This document shows, in pieces, positions 1 to 10,425 of a stretch of DNA of 64,000 nt (positions within the stretch are counted from its first letter, which is position 1; the number at the start of each line of letters is the position of its first letter). Both the position numbers and the translations under genes were made by a program. This stretch comes from Desmodesmus armatus. Taxonomy: Eukaryota > Chlorophyta > Chlorophyceae > Sphaeropleales > Scenedesmaceae. Below the pieces are notes generated by a model that had not been told where the DNA came from, made no database searches, and saw nothing but the letters and a program-made list of their open reading frames with translations. The DNA lies in contig VIIQ02000181.1 of NCBI GenBank assembly GCA_007449985.2, positions 1 through 64,000 on the forward strand, written 5' to 3'.

Positions 1-394
1 AAACCCCACATCCACACATTCCCTCACCAATCACTGTCCCTCAACCACAGCCCCTTGCCAAAAAAACCACCCTGGAAAAACACGATATGTTGCAGCACCA
101 CTTGACCACACCAGCATGCTTTGGTGCTGCTGTGTCAAGGCAACCACGCAGCAGCTGGGCCCAGACATTCTCGTTGACACGCTTCCCATCACAGCACAAA
201 GCTGCATGGAAACCAGGCTGTGCTGACCTCTTGCCCGAACCTGTCCATGCATAAGCCTGCATCTGCACACACGGCTGCATCTTTCCCCCGACAGCTACTG
301 GCCAGCGCCCATTGCAGTACCCAGCTCCGTCCAGTCATCACTGCTGGTGGGCCTGTTGCCAAGCGGCACCCCCTCCCAGAGCACCGCCAGCATC

Positions 395-580
395 CAACAG
401 CAGCTTGCCGTGCAGCTGCTCACTGGCCCCCCCCTGCTCACTGACCTTCACCTCGAATGTCCTTTGAATGGCACAATCTCACTCGACACTTGTTGTCACC
501 TGTGGCTGCTGCTGCGGGACCACACAAAACTGTACTTTTCAGGCATGCCCCTCAGTCAATGCAGCAGGCAGATGCCCCTA
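395..580 (+). pseudogene. Partial copy of an acyl-activating enzyme exon
   Basis: This stretch translates, with interruptions, to a string resembling the better copy at 1629-1838. Readable pieces are LLTGPPLL near 420 and LRDHTKLYFSGMPLSQCSRQ near 512-575. It then runs into unrelated C-rich sequence before the retroelement tail at 615. It lacks the downstream RRHGD and DDTMNLGGIK motifs, so it cannot encode the full exon. I read it as a truncated duplicate of the exon at 1629, now separated from it by a LINE insertion. It could instead be an alternative exon of the same gene, but no clean donor follows it. Confidence 0.5.
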
Positions 581-614
581 CAACCCCTGCTTCCCACCCT
601 CACACCCCCTCCCA

Positions 615-637
615 GTAAGTAAGTAAGTAAGTAAGTA
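615..637 (-). repeat. (TTAC)n simple-repeat tail of the LINE
   Basis: Five tandem TAAG units on the plus strand (TTAC on the element's own strand), plus a partial unit, sit exactly where the 3' end of the minus-strand retroelement is expected. Many non-LTR elements end in short tandem repeats rather than poly(A). This supports the element's orientation and marks its 3' boundary. Confidence 0.7.
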
Positions 638-767
638 GTAACTACGCCTATGGCGAACCACTGGCGTAACGTTAAGGCAAGAGGGTGTGCATGTCTAGCA
701 TGCTAGACTACCACACCCCCCACCTGACCCCTCCAGCCCGAGGGCATGGAGGGGTGTAAAGTGTAAA

Positions 768-1600
768 TCATCGCTTTTTGCGACATTTCCTGTGGTCCGG
801 CTCTGACCTGACGAGGAGACGCTTTGTGTCTTGTTGGGCTGTACTGCGGCGGGTAGGCCTGGAGTGTTGCTTGTGTGGTCGTCGTCCCTTGTCGCGTTTG
901 CCTTTCTTCCCTGGGCGCTTGTTGCGGCCCATGAGGATGGCTCTGCGTTGTGTCCAGATTAGTTTGAGGTTGCGTACTGCTATGTGATGCAGGCGTCGAG
1001 CTAGGGATGTGAGGGCGGAGCCGCCTACTCGGAGGTCGCGCATTTCTTTCAGGAAGGACTCGTAGATTATACCTGATGCCCCTAGCAGCAGAGTGCGATG
1101 CGAACTGTGGCTGTGGGCTCGTGGGCCAAGATCAGTTCTTTCAGTGCGGCGTGTTGTGCTGCCGCTCTTTCTTGTTGCGGCATCGGGTCCGTGTCCCTGC
1201 AGTGTTTTATTTCGACGATGTCGAAGACCCACTCGTTGTTGTCTGGGAAGTATTTCAGCATGATGATGTCGGGAATGCTGTCCCGATATCCTTTAAGGGC
1301 CTCCGCAAGGTCGTGGCTGAACATGGACGGATTGTCCATGTGCTTCATGAAGCGGTGTGGCTGCATGCCTTCCGGCACCTCTGATGGGGCCATTCTTCTG
1401 GTGTAACCCACGTCTGACAAGAAGACATTTCCTGCTTCCTTGCCTCTGCTGATAGCTTCCAGAATTTCCGTGCCGGCGTCATTGTGGCGGCGCGTGTACG
1501 CGGCGGACAGCTCCTTGCAGCCGCTGATGGCGTGGTGCCCTCCGTCTTCCTGTCCACAGAGACCTGCCCACTCCACACACAGCCACACACTCATCAACAC
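768..1600 (-). pseudogene. REL endonuclease domain remnant of a LINE ORF
   Basis: Two overlapping minus-strand frames together give one continuous domain. The first runs from about 1540 to 1085 and carries IPDIIML and DIVEIKHC. The second takes over near 1085 with LLGASGIIYESFLKEMRDLR and runs to the stop at 768, ending in a lysine/arginine-rich tail. Homologous elements are read as one chain, so a single-base frameshift near 1085 is likely. The candidate metal-binding acids (D of PD, E of E-x-K) and the lysine are intact. The upstream region before about 1540 does not look like LINE coding sequence, which marks the truncation point only approximately. Confidence 0.6.
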
Positions 1601-1628
1601 TGCCCCCCCCCCTCCCCCCCTCCCACAG

Positions 1629-1838
1629 CGAGCTAGCGCTCATGCCACCATTGCTGGGCTCCTCTCAGCGGCTGCGCTGCGGGATCACACAGAGACATAC
1701 CTTGCTGGCATGCCCCTCAGCCAGTGCAGCAGGCAGGTGCCACTCCGGCGGCATGGGGACGAGGTGCAGGCGCTGCCTGGTGGTTACTTCAGGGCACTGG
1801 GGCGCTGCGATGACACCATGAACCTGGGAGGCATCAAG
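1629..1838 (+). pseudogene. Exon of plant-type acyl-activating enzyme (AAE17/18-like), with an internal frame break
   Basis: The sense strand encodes PPLLGSSQRL, then RDHTETYLAGMPLSQCSRQ, RRHGDEVQALPGGYFRALGR and CDDTMNLGGIK. This matches the C-terminal region of adenylate-forming acyl-CoA synthetases of the plant AAE17/AAE18 group, which activate carboxylic acids to acyl-AMP and then acyl-CoA. The D-x-x-x-N-x-G-G-x-K segment is the conserved hinge motif. An acceptor (CCCACAG) precedes 1629 and a donor (AAG/GTGGGT) follows 1838. PPLLGSSQRL and RDHTETYL lie in different frames, so one base appears lost or gained near 1670. No further exon was recognised on either side. Either the gene is broken or the base is an assembly error; the neighbouring LINE and partial duplicate favour decay. 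Family assignment is strong, functionality doubtful. Confidence 0.62.
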
Positions 1839-2199
1839 GTGGGTGAAGGGTGGGGGCTCGGGGCGGGGGGGGGGGGGGTAACATGCTGGGAGGGGGGTGG
1901 GGGGACAGGTTGTGTGTGTGTGTGGGGGGGGTGTGTCAAGTCTGTGCTTGAGACTGTTTGCCCCAGATATATGCTAGTCCCGCGTGTGTGGAAACCTCTC
2001 GCGCTCCTGGGAAGTGACTGCTTGTTCTCCATGCATTGTGTGAGACTCTGAAGGGCGGCCTCCACGTGGCGAGTCTTGGATGGCTTGCTTGCTGTTAGCA
2101 GTGTGCAGCAGCTGCTCCAGCTTGCTGCTCACTGCTTCCAGCCAGCAGGTGTACCAACGGCCCTTTTTTCTGGTGCCACCAGGTTAAATGACCAGGTTT

Positions 2200-2290
2200 C
2201 AAATCAAATCAAAGTTACACCTGTAGCTATGAAACTCAAGAGCTCATGCCAGCCATTCACTAATATCACGGAGATAGCACAACAACCCAG
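2200..2290 (+). repeat. Dispersed repeat copy 1 (pair with 7290-7350)
   Basis: The stretch containing GCTATGAAACTCAAGAGCTC and ATATCACGGAGATAG is matched, with scattered substitutions, at 7296-7350 (GCTATGAAGCTCAAGAGCTG, ATATCACCGAGATGG). A short (ATCAA)n run precedes it at 2198-2211. It lies between the acyl-activating enzyme exon and the 3' side of the second LINE. It may be part of an unrecognised retroelement 3' UTR. No coding potential was identified. Confidence 0.5.
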
Positions 2291-2584
2291 AAGGAACAAC
2301 ATACTGAGGATCAAAACAGAGAAGCCTGACGCTTTTGTGAGGATGAAAACCAACCCAAAAATCCCCAAGCGTACTATCTAAGTGCACGAGATGGACAACC
2401 CTCCGAATGGATGCCGGGCAAAAACCTCCGTGGAGGAATATAAAAAACCCTTTGTGGCAATGTGACTTTGGGCTGGACCAATTCGGAGGCTCGGCACTAG
2501 ACGGCTCTCGATACAAAAACACAAAGCTGTCAAATCAGTCAACTGCCGTCAACGCTCCACTGCTGCTGCTGCTGCAAAGGACTG

Positions 2585-4568
2585 TTACTGCTCTCCAGTG
2601 ATATCAGCTGCAGGCCCAGGTGTTAACGCCATAGAGCTTCCTCCATTGGCCTCGCGCCCTGCAAGGGCGGCTCTTCTAATGTCCCAAGCGCGGAGGATGT
2701 AGTTGGCCATCAAAGGCTGGTTGAGCAGTTGGCGCCATGGGGCCTGTGTGGGGCTGGCTTGGGCATCTGCAATACAGTCTGCAATATGTGGCATGCTGCG
2801 GGGGATAGAGTAGGCAGGGCACTCCAACAGGAAGTGAGTGGGTGTTTCAGCATGTTGTTTACAGGATGGGCAGAGTTGCCTTGCATTGCGTGCAGCAGCT
2901 GTCTCCCTGTGTCTTGTATGGCTATGGAAGGCATTGAGTGGGAGGGTTTCAAGGCGGAAGTGCATGAACAGTGAAGCGGCTCTACATGATTCCAGGTGGG
3001 GAGTGGTGGTTAGAGTGTGCAGATATGTGCGGAGTTTGGGCCGCCTAGGTGTGAGCTCTCCAATGCCAATGTCTGCCATGTACCTGGAGTGCACAGAACC
3101 TCCTAGGTTGCGGGGGGCTGTGTCCAATAAGACCTAAGATAGTTGATTGCACGTGCTTCAACATGTCCCTTGAAATTTGCCTTACTGACTTCTTTAGGGG
3201 TGCTAGTGTCAATGTTGTACTCAGTCAGTAGTCGCTGCATGTTCTGACCCCAAGGGTGGTACTTGCCACTCCATGCAGTGTGGATCTTGTACAGTAGTCG
3301 GTCAGTGGGTGTGTTTTCTAGATGATGCCAGTACCTAATGGCAAGTGTGTCGCATGTTACATGCAGAGGAAACAAACCCAGCTCTTGTTGCAGGCAGATG
3401 TGGGAGGTGTTTGCAGGGCAATGGAAAGCACGTGTGGTCAAACCCATCTGCCAGGAGTCAAGCTTTTTGCGCAAAGATTGGATGGGTTGGGCCCACACCT
3501 GGGCAGCATAGGTGACCACTGGTTGCACAATAGTGGTTAGTGTCAGTTTGCGCAAGTGGGCAGGGAGCCGCACTTGTGTGAGTACTTTACGTTGGGCTGC
3601 TGCTGCCTTTGTGCCTGACTTCATGCGAGCTTCAAAGTGGTCATCCCAAGTGTTGGTATTGTTGATGGTAACCCCTAGATATTTGTAGCTGGTGACTTGT
3701 GGGATGGTGATGTCTCCCCACTTGTATGTCTGAGCAGAGCTGTCCATCCGTGTAGCTGCAGCAGCACTGCGGCGGGCACTTGCACAGCCACCTAGTACCT
3801 TCATGATGGCAGTTTTAGATGTGTCAGTGGGGTTGACACTTGCGCGAAGCTGCCATTTTGTCAGTGCTGCTCGTGTACTGTCCACCAGCCGTTGCATTGC
3901 TTCAGGGTGGATGTCACCCCAGCCAGATCATCAGCATACAAAAGAGCAGTCAGTTTTGCAGCTGTTTCGCCAGAGCGCACAGGGACAGGGATTCCCTCGT
4001 GTTCCTCCCATACCTGGTGCAAGACGCTATCAATGTATACGTTGAACATGGTGGTTGCCAGGGTGTCTCCCTGTTCCCAGCCCATGTCAGGGTGCATTAC
4101 GCGCGAGAACGCTCCGTTGTACATGATCTTGGTGGGTGTGTTATCCACCATGTTAGCAAGGACGCGGAACATTTTCCCAGTAATGCCTTTTTGCCATAAG
4201 TGCCAGAGAAGCCCAGCTCTCCACACAGTGTCATAGGCCTTTTCAATGTCTACAAACAACAGGTATGTATCAAGCTTCTGTTGGCATCGTGCATCCAGGC
4301 ATGTTTTCAGCATGTAGATGTTATCTACCGAGCTTCTGCCAGGGCGGAAACCCTGCTGGCCGCCATGCAGCTTGTCGTTATCTTCCAAAAAAGTTTTTAT
4401 ACTGCAATTATAGCCAGGCAGAAACTGGTTGGTTTTGTGGCCCACAGCAGCAGCTCTGCTGCATTCAGCCGGAGAGCATTCTTTTCTATTATTCACCACT
4501 TTGGTTTTCTTGTTTGTGTACATCAACTGCCCTTGGGCTGGCCAGCAAGTAGTGAATACAGGAAACAT
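2585..4568 (-). mobile_element. Decayed L1-like LINE: reverse transcriptase to C-terminal zinc knuckle
   Basis: Reading the minus strand from about 4400 to 2585 gives three consecutive LINE segments in different frames. The first (about 4400-3890) is the reverse transcriptase, with GGQQGFRPGRSSVDNIYML, LLFVDIEKAYDTVW, GWEQGDTLATTMFNVYID and the catalytic LLYADDLAGV. The second (3897-3103) is the thumb/connection region, with YKYLGVTIN. The third (3127-2585) carries a C-x2-C-x8-H-x4-C knuckle (CPSCKQHAETPTHFLLEC), typical of the C-terminus of L1-type elements. Frame changes near 3890 and 3110 make it inactive. Sequence upstream of about 4400 no longer aligns with RT, so the 5' end, including any endonuclease, is missing. 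It is unrelated to the REL-bearing element at 615-1600. Confidence 0.85.
3861..4420 (-). pseudogene. LINE reverse transcriptase domain (YADD)
   Basis: Fingers and palm of a non-LTR reverse transcriptase. In order the motifs are QQGFRPGRSS, FVDIEKAYDTVW (first catalytic Asp), WEQGDTLATTMFN and YADDLAGV (the paired catalytic Asp). These residues are intact, but the reading frame breaks just after YADD at about 3890 and the protein continues in another frame. The N-terminal 40 or so residues of the open frame, above about 4400, look unrelated to RT. Confidence 0.85.
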
Positions 4569-6110
4569 GACCCCCCCCCCTGATCACAGTATCAGCATTG
4601 CGGTGAGGTTGGCACCATACTATGGACCATCACTCGGAGTGATGAGTCCCAGGGCATGACAGCACAGCAGCAATGCGCAAGCCACCTCCCTAAACCAGAC
4701 GCACGGAACCCTGCAGTGACTTGTTACAGGAATTGGCATTGCCAAGCAGCTGCTTTATGCCTGCATGTGACTGCCGGGCGCACATGCCACGAGCCACCAC
4801 ACCTTGCAAGCATGCAAGCCTCAGAAAAGCCGCCGCAGCAAACCCAGCAACCACTCGCCAGCACACTGGCACGGCGGCAAACACACCGGACTGCTGTGCA
4901 CAGTGACTGCAGTGATGCTTGAGGGGGAAGGATGGTATTAGACTTTCCCAGCCACCAGGGTTTGCTGTGGCCGGAACTTGGTTTGGGTATGTATGAGAAC
5001 ATATTGAAGCCACCCACATGGTTTTCAGCCCGACAGTCATGGCACCATTCTTCAGTGGTGCCAACTGCTGCTGTCGTGGTGGCTGTTGTGCTGCACACTT
5101 CCCATCACTCACAGGCCTCTGCACGCAGCAGCAACAAGCTGCTTTCATGTCCAGAAACAATCTCTGACAGTATTGTGACCCGTCGACGCTTGCACTGTCT
5201 CAAACGGAAGTTAGCAGTACTGCTGTCATGATCAGTCCGAGGTGACGACAAACGATTACGGATGGACCAGCTAGCTGTCAATAAATACTAATGGGTATTG
5301 AAAACAACCCTCCAAAAGCGTGTCGTGTGATCGTAGATGTTGAATTCTTCTACCGGATGACGAGAGCCTGGATCTGCATTGTCTCCCGTGAGACAAATTC
5401 AACATCGAGAATTGGACGAGGATTTGTCAGTTGATAGTTTTTGGTGCCCCAAAACGTCTGTGATGTCAAAACCCACTGTTTTGATCGTTTCACAGCCCAA
5501 CCCAGCCAGCAGCAGCACGGCACAGCAGGGTTCAGCAGGCCCTGATGCTGCCTTAACCCCAGCACCATTGGCCTGTGCAGGTGCAGGTGCACCAACCCAG
5601 GCATGATACATCATTTTTGATGCAAAAGTGCTCGACCTGCAGCCCGCAACCCTGTTTGCTGAAACCCCAATCAATACCATCCTTTCCCCTTAACAATTGC
5701 TTAACACGGAGGTAGTCACACACACAGGTCATATGCACTTCGATGCTGCCATTGCTTTGGTGCATGCATAATCCACCCCATAGCCCCCCCCCCCCCCGCC
5801 CCGGGCTGCATGCAGCTGCAAACTGCTCTGGCCAGCCACCAGCACGTGTACTCCCCTCCATGACACAGAGGCCGCCGCAGCAATTCATTCGCTCAGCAAA
5901 CCTTGGGCAGAGCCGCCAATGTGCATGCCACGCATGAGGCTCATGCAACAAACACTCTGGTCTAAGGTTGCACCGCTGCATATCATGTGTTCGAGTAGCG
6001 ACTACTGCCACTAGGCATGTCTGCAAATTTAGCATCCTCATCAAACTAGTTGCGGCGGCTATCTCAGCAGCCATCATGCCTGCCTTGGCCCAGCCTGGTG
6101 GCAAATGGCT

Positions 6111-6161
6111 AACAAAGAAATTACACTAACAAAGAAATTACACTAACAAAGAAATTACACT
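6111..6161 (+). repeat. Three perfect copies of a 17-bp tandem repeat
   Basis: The unit AACAAAGAAATTACACT occurs at 6111-6127, 6128-6144 and 6145-6161 with no mismatch. The unit is AT-rich against a GC-rich background. Perfect copies imply a recent expansion or an assembly artefact. Confidence 0.9.
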
Positions 6162-7100
6162 GACCCTCTGCAGGATGGGCAACTGCAATTCTCATCAATC
6201 TCCTTATCACCAGGCCATACCTGTTGGAACATGATGCCCCCCCCTCCTCCCCTCAACAGCGATGCTGTAACATCATCACTGGCAATGCTGTCACAACACC
6301 GGTCATGACCAGAATGGAGGTGACATCACTTCCCTAAGCGTCAGTAACTACACATGCACTGCAGACCACCGCTTGATGCAATTGCAAGGCATGCTGCAAG
6401 GATGTTCTAAGGCAAGGAATAGCCTGCAGGCCACAAGGCATCAGTGCAACGCAGCTATCAAACACACAGATGCCGCACCAGAAGGGTGCTTGCACACACA
6501 CTCCCTATTACACTCTGTATTGACCAACTCAATCTTGGGTGCAACTGGCATCCCTTTCAGCCCCTCTTCGTCAGCCTTGGCTGCTCCACTACATCTCGGT
6601 CAGCTTTGGCTGCTCCACTTCAGTGGTGGGACGGCACTCCGCAAGGTCAAAAGATCTGTCAGACAGCCGCCAAACATCGTATTGAAACTATCCTCAAAGC
6701 CACCTTATCCCAGCCTGCTTCTGGCCAGTACTGCCAACTGTGCACACAGCGCCCATATGTGTCATCACCACTGCTAGCAACAGTCCGCACAATTTACCAG
6801 CACAGTAGTATGATGAGTATCTCAGATTCACCAGCCTGGTCACGTGACCATTGCCACAGGGCTTGTCTCAAACTCGCAGCTGTCGCCACCCACACCTGCA
6901 TGGTTGCCGCCACTGCCAGCACACATGCTGATGGCCGATGACCTACAAATGCTCCCGGTTTCGGCGGGAAAATTGGTGCTGGACTTCAGTCACCAGCTTG
7001 TCACCAACTCTGCCAGGAGGGTGGTACATGTTTATGTCTGTGCCACCTACACGTGACCCCTGGGGGCATAGCATGGCGGCGGCCAACCAGGTACCTGCCA

Positions 7101-7101
7101 C

Positions 7102-7146
<45 letters not shown>
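7101..7146 (+). repeat. (CAG)n microsatellite
   Basis: An uninterrupted run of about 14 CAG units. It would encode poly-Gln, poly-Ser or poly-Ala depending on frame, but no gene was recognised around it. CAG/CTG-rich tracts recur across the window, including in coding exons. Confidence 0.9.
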
Positions 7147-7289
7147 CACAACCTGGTTTAGCAAAAAAAACGTTCCTTAGTGTGGACAAGCTTGCCTACT
7201 AGTCGTTGTGTGCGCATGCTGCCTGACAAACACCTTGCAGCGACACCAAAGGCACATGTGCTGCAAGTATGTAATTCAATCAACAACAC

Positions 7290-7352
7290 ACTTGCAGCTA
7301 TGAAGCTCAAGAGCTGATGACAGCCTGTCACTGATATCACCGAGATGGGGGA
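7290..7352 (+). repeat. Dispersed repeat copy 2 (pair with 2224-2278)
   Basis: About 55 bp match the segment at 2224-2278 in the same orientation, with roughly one difference per seven bases by eye. It lies just downstream of the stop codon (7423) of the minus-strand gene, so it may fall in that gene's 3' UTR. Confidence 0.5.
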
Positions 7353-7422
7353 ACAAACCACTGCACCACTCCAGGCTGTAGCAAATCAGAGGTAAAAAGG
7401 AGGGATTGAAGCAGAGAGGGCC

Positions 7423-10400
7423 TCACTGTATGGCCTTCCTGCCGCTCTTCAGCTCCAGCAGGCACTGGCGGTCCACTATGACCTGGCCATCCTCCTCCAA
7501 CCGCAAGTACTCCTCCATTATGTAATCCATGTCACCCCAGATGGGCCTGCAGGCACGTACACACGCACAGCAATGTATGGAGCAGATGTGTGTGTTATGC
7601 TTGCAGCAACAGCAAGTACTCCTCCATTACGTAATCCATGGTGCCCCAGATGGGCCCGTAGATAAGCAGCGCACAGCATTGATTGAAGCAGCACTTGGCA
7701 CTATGATTGCAACAGGACGGCAGAGGCGGCCATGTACTGCTGCATTCGTAACTCATGTTGCCCCAAATGGGCCTGCAGGCAAGCAGCGCACTTGCACAGC
7801 ATTGGTTGTAGTCATACTGCACTTTACTTGATACTGTTACTGTTAGTTTCGAATGGTTCAGGCTGAGCCTGAACACCTCGTAGGGAGCTGACGAAATACC
7901 ATACCTGGACCGTGCGCGCAGGATGAGTAATCCCTCTGTCGTCATGAAAATATGGCCACTTGTTGAGCCGAGGCGCAGGTCACGGCGGAGTGGCCAGGAG
8001 GGCTCGGTGGACATGGTCTTGTCATATGTCTCTGCAGGAGGGGCGTGGGGGGGGGGGGGGGGGGGGAGGGAGAAGGGGGATAGAGAGGGGAGTACAGCGT
8101 GGGAACCACAGGTTCAGGTCTTGCGCAACCTAAATAAAAATGCAGCAGTCCCTTGGCTACAGCGTTTGGGGTGGGGCGGGGTGGGGTGGGGAAGCTTGTA
8201 GGCGGAGCGACCAGGAGGGCTCCGGTGGCCTGGTTGTGTCATGCACCCTGCGCAAGGGAGGGCGGGGACTGGCAGCTTTCAGAGCCCCTTGGGAAAACAA
8301 CTGCAGAAATGATGTGAACTGTTGGCGGGGCGGCCGCGTGTATGCACACTCACTGCCTCCTCTTCCACCCCCTTCATTACCCCCCCCCCTTCCGGACCTG
8401 TGTAGTGTGGTAGGCCTGTTGGCAGGAAGCCCACCTTCACCATCACAGTAAAGGCCTTGTCCCCCCCTGCCCCAACCACACCCTCCCACCCCCCCCCCCA
8501 CCCACCCACCCACCCTCCCGCCCCAACCTTCCCCCCTGTTACCCCCTCTCGGACCCCCTCCCTCCGGCGAACTCCTGCCCCCCCCCCCCCCGCGCGCGCG
8601 CGCGCTGTGTAGCGTGGCAAGCCTGGTGGCAAGAATCGCGGCTTGACCGTGACTTTGAAGGTCTTGTCGGTCTCCGCAGCCACACGAACCAACCCCACTC
8701 CCCCCCCCACCCCCTCCCCCCTGCCCCCCCCCCCCCCCCCCGACCTGGAACCCTTCCCCCTGCCCCCCTCCACCCCACACACACACATGTGTAGCGTGGC
8801 AGGCCCGGTGGCAGGAAGCGCGGCTTGACCGTCACTGTAAAGGCCTTGTCAGTTTCTGCAGCCACATGCCCCCCCCCCCCCCTGCCACCCCCCGTGCACC
8901 CCCCCCCCTGCAACCCCACCCCACCCGCAACACCTCCACACCCATAGGTACCTGTGTAGCGTGGCAGGCCCGGTGGCAAGAAGCGGGGCTTGACTGTGAC
9001 AAAGAAGCCCTTGTCGGTCTCCTGCAGCCACATGCCGGGTATGCTGGCATGTGTCTTCTGCACAATCGCCGACGCCCCGATCAGGATGTCACAGGGGCAG
9101 GGGTAGGGCGTGGAGCGCTCGGGGTCACGCTCCCAGTAGGCTGCATAGGCTGAGTAGCCAAAAAAGACGGGAGATGACGAGATTGGTGACTCAATACAGT
9201 TGCTGCAAAAAAGATTGGCAAGCGCTACAAATGTACCCCTGAATGTAGCTTTTCAGTAAAGCTTCTGACATACCTGTGTGTTGTGGCACCGGCATGAACT
9301 GCAGCCCTGGCTGGGCAAAGACCAAGGGAGGGTCAGGGATCCAGGGGGCTTTGCTGGGGGGTGCAGGGGCAAGCTCCTTGACCATCTGGGACAGCTCCTG
9401 AAGGCAACAAAACAGTCTAACACAGTCAGCGCGATACGATATGGTACAGTACGGCATTGGTATAAGCCCTTGGCTGCAAGGCATCGACTCTGGCCACACA
9501 TTGATTTGATTATTATATATTTGGCACTCCTGGCCAACAGTAGCATACCCCCAAAAGAAGCATACCTCTGCCTCGGGCCCCCGGCAACTGCATTTGCCTG
9601 ATTGCGCGCTGTGTGCGGCCAGCTGGTCCCCCCTCCCCGATAAACCCAAAAGAAAGGTGCGTACCTGCAGCCTAGAAGCTGGGTCTGATGAAACACTGGT
9701 GATGGGTGTGGGGTTGCTGAACTCTGAGCGCGCATCAAACCTGCCAGTCAAGGCGATGACAGGGGACAGGTAGGAGTGGGCTTAGAATATGAGGGGGGGG
9801 AGACGCCATGCAGTGCAAACAGCATGCAGCCTACAGGTTTTGACTGAAAGACGGAGAGCAAGCATCAATGTTCAACACTTCAGGCATCGTCTGCTTGCCC
9901 CCCCCCCCCCACCCACACCCCCGCCCTTGCCAACACTCAGGGCCGCATGCAAGCCACGTTGGCAGCGTACCAGTCAGCGTCTGTGTAGACACTGCTGTGT
10001 TGCTGTACGAGGCTGCTCTTCGGCGTGATGTGGTGTCGCCCAACGCTGTCTTTGTGCCCAGTGGGGATTGCATCACTCATGTGACCATGGTCCAGCTGCT
10101 GCACTTGAAGGTCACTGCCAGGCATGCTAGCTGCTGCTTGCGGTTGCGTGCACGAGCAGCTGATCATCGCCTTGAGCTGTCTGAGTAGCTTCGATGCCAC
10201 TGGCCGGTTCTGTAGCTGCTGTTGTTGCTCAATTGCTTTGTCTGGCTGATCCTGATGGGCTACAGCAGCTGGGTCTGCTGCTTCTGGCACGTGCGTCAGC
10301 GAGAAGGGGCTTTGGTCAGTGCTGTCCAGTGCTGTTGTATCTGTGTGTCTTGTGTGAGTACATGAGCTCGTGAATGTGCCCAGCTGCTTGTCTGGGTTCG

Positions 10401-10425
10401 ATGGTTTCGAGACTGTGGCCTGCAT
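7423..10425 (-). CDS. Unrecognised multi-exon gene with tandemly duplicated exons
   Basis: Minus-strand gene of unknown function. Exons read from the start side are: an N-terminal Gln/Ser-rich exon starting at Met 10425 and ending near 9960 (YTDADWYAANV); 9740-9665 (FDARSEFSNPTPITS); 9397-9274 (ELSQMVKELAPAP to VPQHTG); about 9190-8955 (SPVFFGYSAYAAYWERDP, DILIGASAIVQKTHASIPGM, ETDKGFFVTVKPRFLPPGLP); an exon near 8030-7930 (STEPSWPLRRDLRLGSTSGH); and a last exon 7546-7423 (PIWGDMDYIMEEYLRLEEDG) ending in TGA. The phase between the 9274 donor and the next exon does not close cleanly, so that junction is uncertain. The VTVKPRFLPPGLP exon is present four times, the EPSW exon twice and the PIWG exon three times, so the true splice form is unclear. 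I do not recognise the family. No membrane segment or signal peptide is evident. A SINE sits in the intron between 9397 and 9665. Confidence 0.55.
7610..7770 (-). repeat. Truncated copies of the terminal PIWG exon
   Basis: Segments at about 7617-7668 (GPIWGTMDYVMEEYL) and 7732-7785 (RPIWGNMSYE) repeat the first 10 to 15 codons of the last exon at 7423-7546. Each is preceded by a possible acceptor. The copies degrade quickly after the shared part and cannot replace the last exon. Confidence 0.65.
8405..9035 (-). repeat. Four tandem copies of one exon separated by poly-G introns
   Basis: On the minus strand, a roughly 80-bp block encoding ETDK-x-F-x-VTVKPRFLPPGLPRYT occurs near 8955-9030, 8790-8865, 8607-8685 and, more diverged (KVGFLPTGLPHYT), 8405-8460. 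Copies are separated by C-rich plus-strand DNA, i.e. long G-runs on the sense strand, and one spacer holds an alternating CG run at 8591-8606. The first copy is the 3' part of a longer exon; the other three start at about the same internal codon. They could be mutually exclusive exons, but the last copy has lost key residues. Confidence 0.75.
9567..9660 (+). mobile_element. SINE copy 1 (3' part)
   Basis: The sequence from CTCTGCCTCGGGCCCCCGGC to AAACCCAAAAGAAA matches the 3' halves of the copies at 23221-23460 and 54735-54893, all on the plus strand. This copy lacks the tRNA-like head. It ends in an A-rich tail and sits in an intron of the unknown minus-strand gene, antisense to it. Confidence 0.75.

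Larger units (their letters stand above)
615..1600 (-). mobile_element. 5'-truncated non-LTR retrotransposon 3' end with PD-(D/E)XK (REL) nuclease domain
   Basis: Minus-strand coding sequence reads from about 1600 down to 770. It ends in a non-coding 3' region and a (TTAC)n tail at 615-637. The protein part contains a helical lead-in, then IPDIIML and, about 20 residues later, VFDIVEIKHCRDTDP. That spacing of PD and E-x-K is the restriction-endonuclease-like signature. A helical, basic C-terminus follows (LARRLHHIAVRNLKLIWTQ). C-terminal REL domains occur in the CRE, R2, R4 and Dualen groups of LINEs, where they nick the target for target-primed reverse transcription. No reverse transcriptase precedes it here, as expected for a 5'-truncated insertion. 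It lies between two copies of an acyl-activating enzyme exon. The subfamily is not assigned. Confidence 0.72.
4570..7420. other. Gene-poor stretch without recognisable genes
   Basis: Open frames here (for example on the + strand at 6444-6941 and the - strand at 4690-5160) show no family motif and look like chance open frames in GC-rich DNA. The region holds a poly-C tract near 5787-5802, a three-copy 17-bp tandem repeat at 6111-6161, a (CAG)n tract at 7104-7146 and the second copy of a dispersed repeat at 7296-7350. Nothing else could be supported. Confidence 0.5.

Noticed and set aside
4690..5160. Minus-strand open frame rich in Cys and Ala
   Set aside because: Composition reflects GCA/TGC-rich DNA. 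No conserved motif or homologous copy in the window.
6444..6941. Plus-strand open frame of about 165 codons
   Set aside because: No recognisable domain, no splice or start context, and it overlaps other open frames. Treated as chance.
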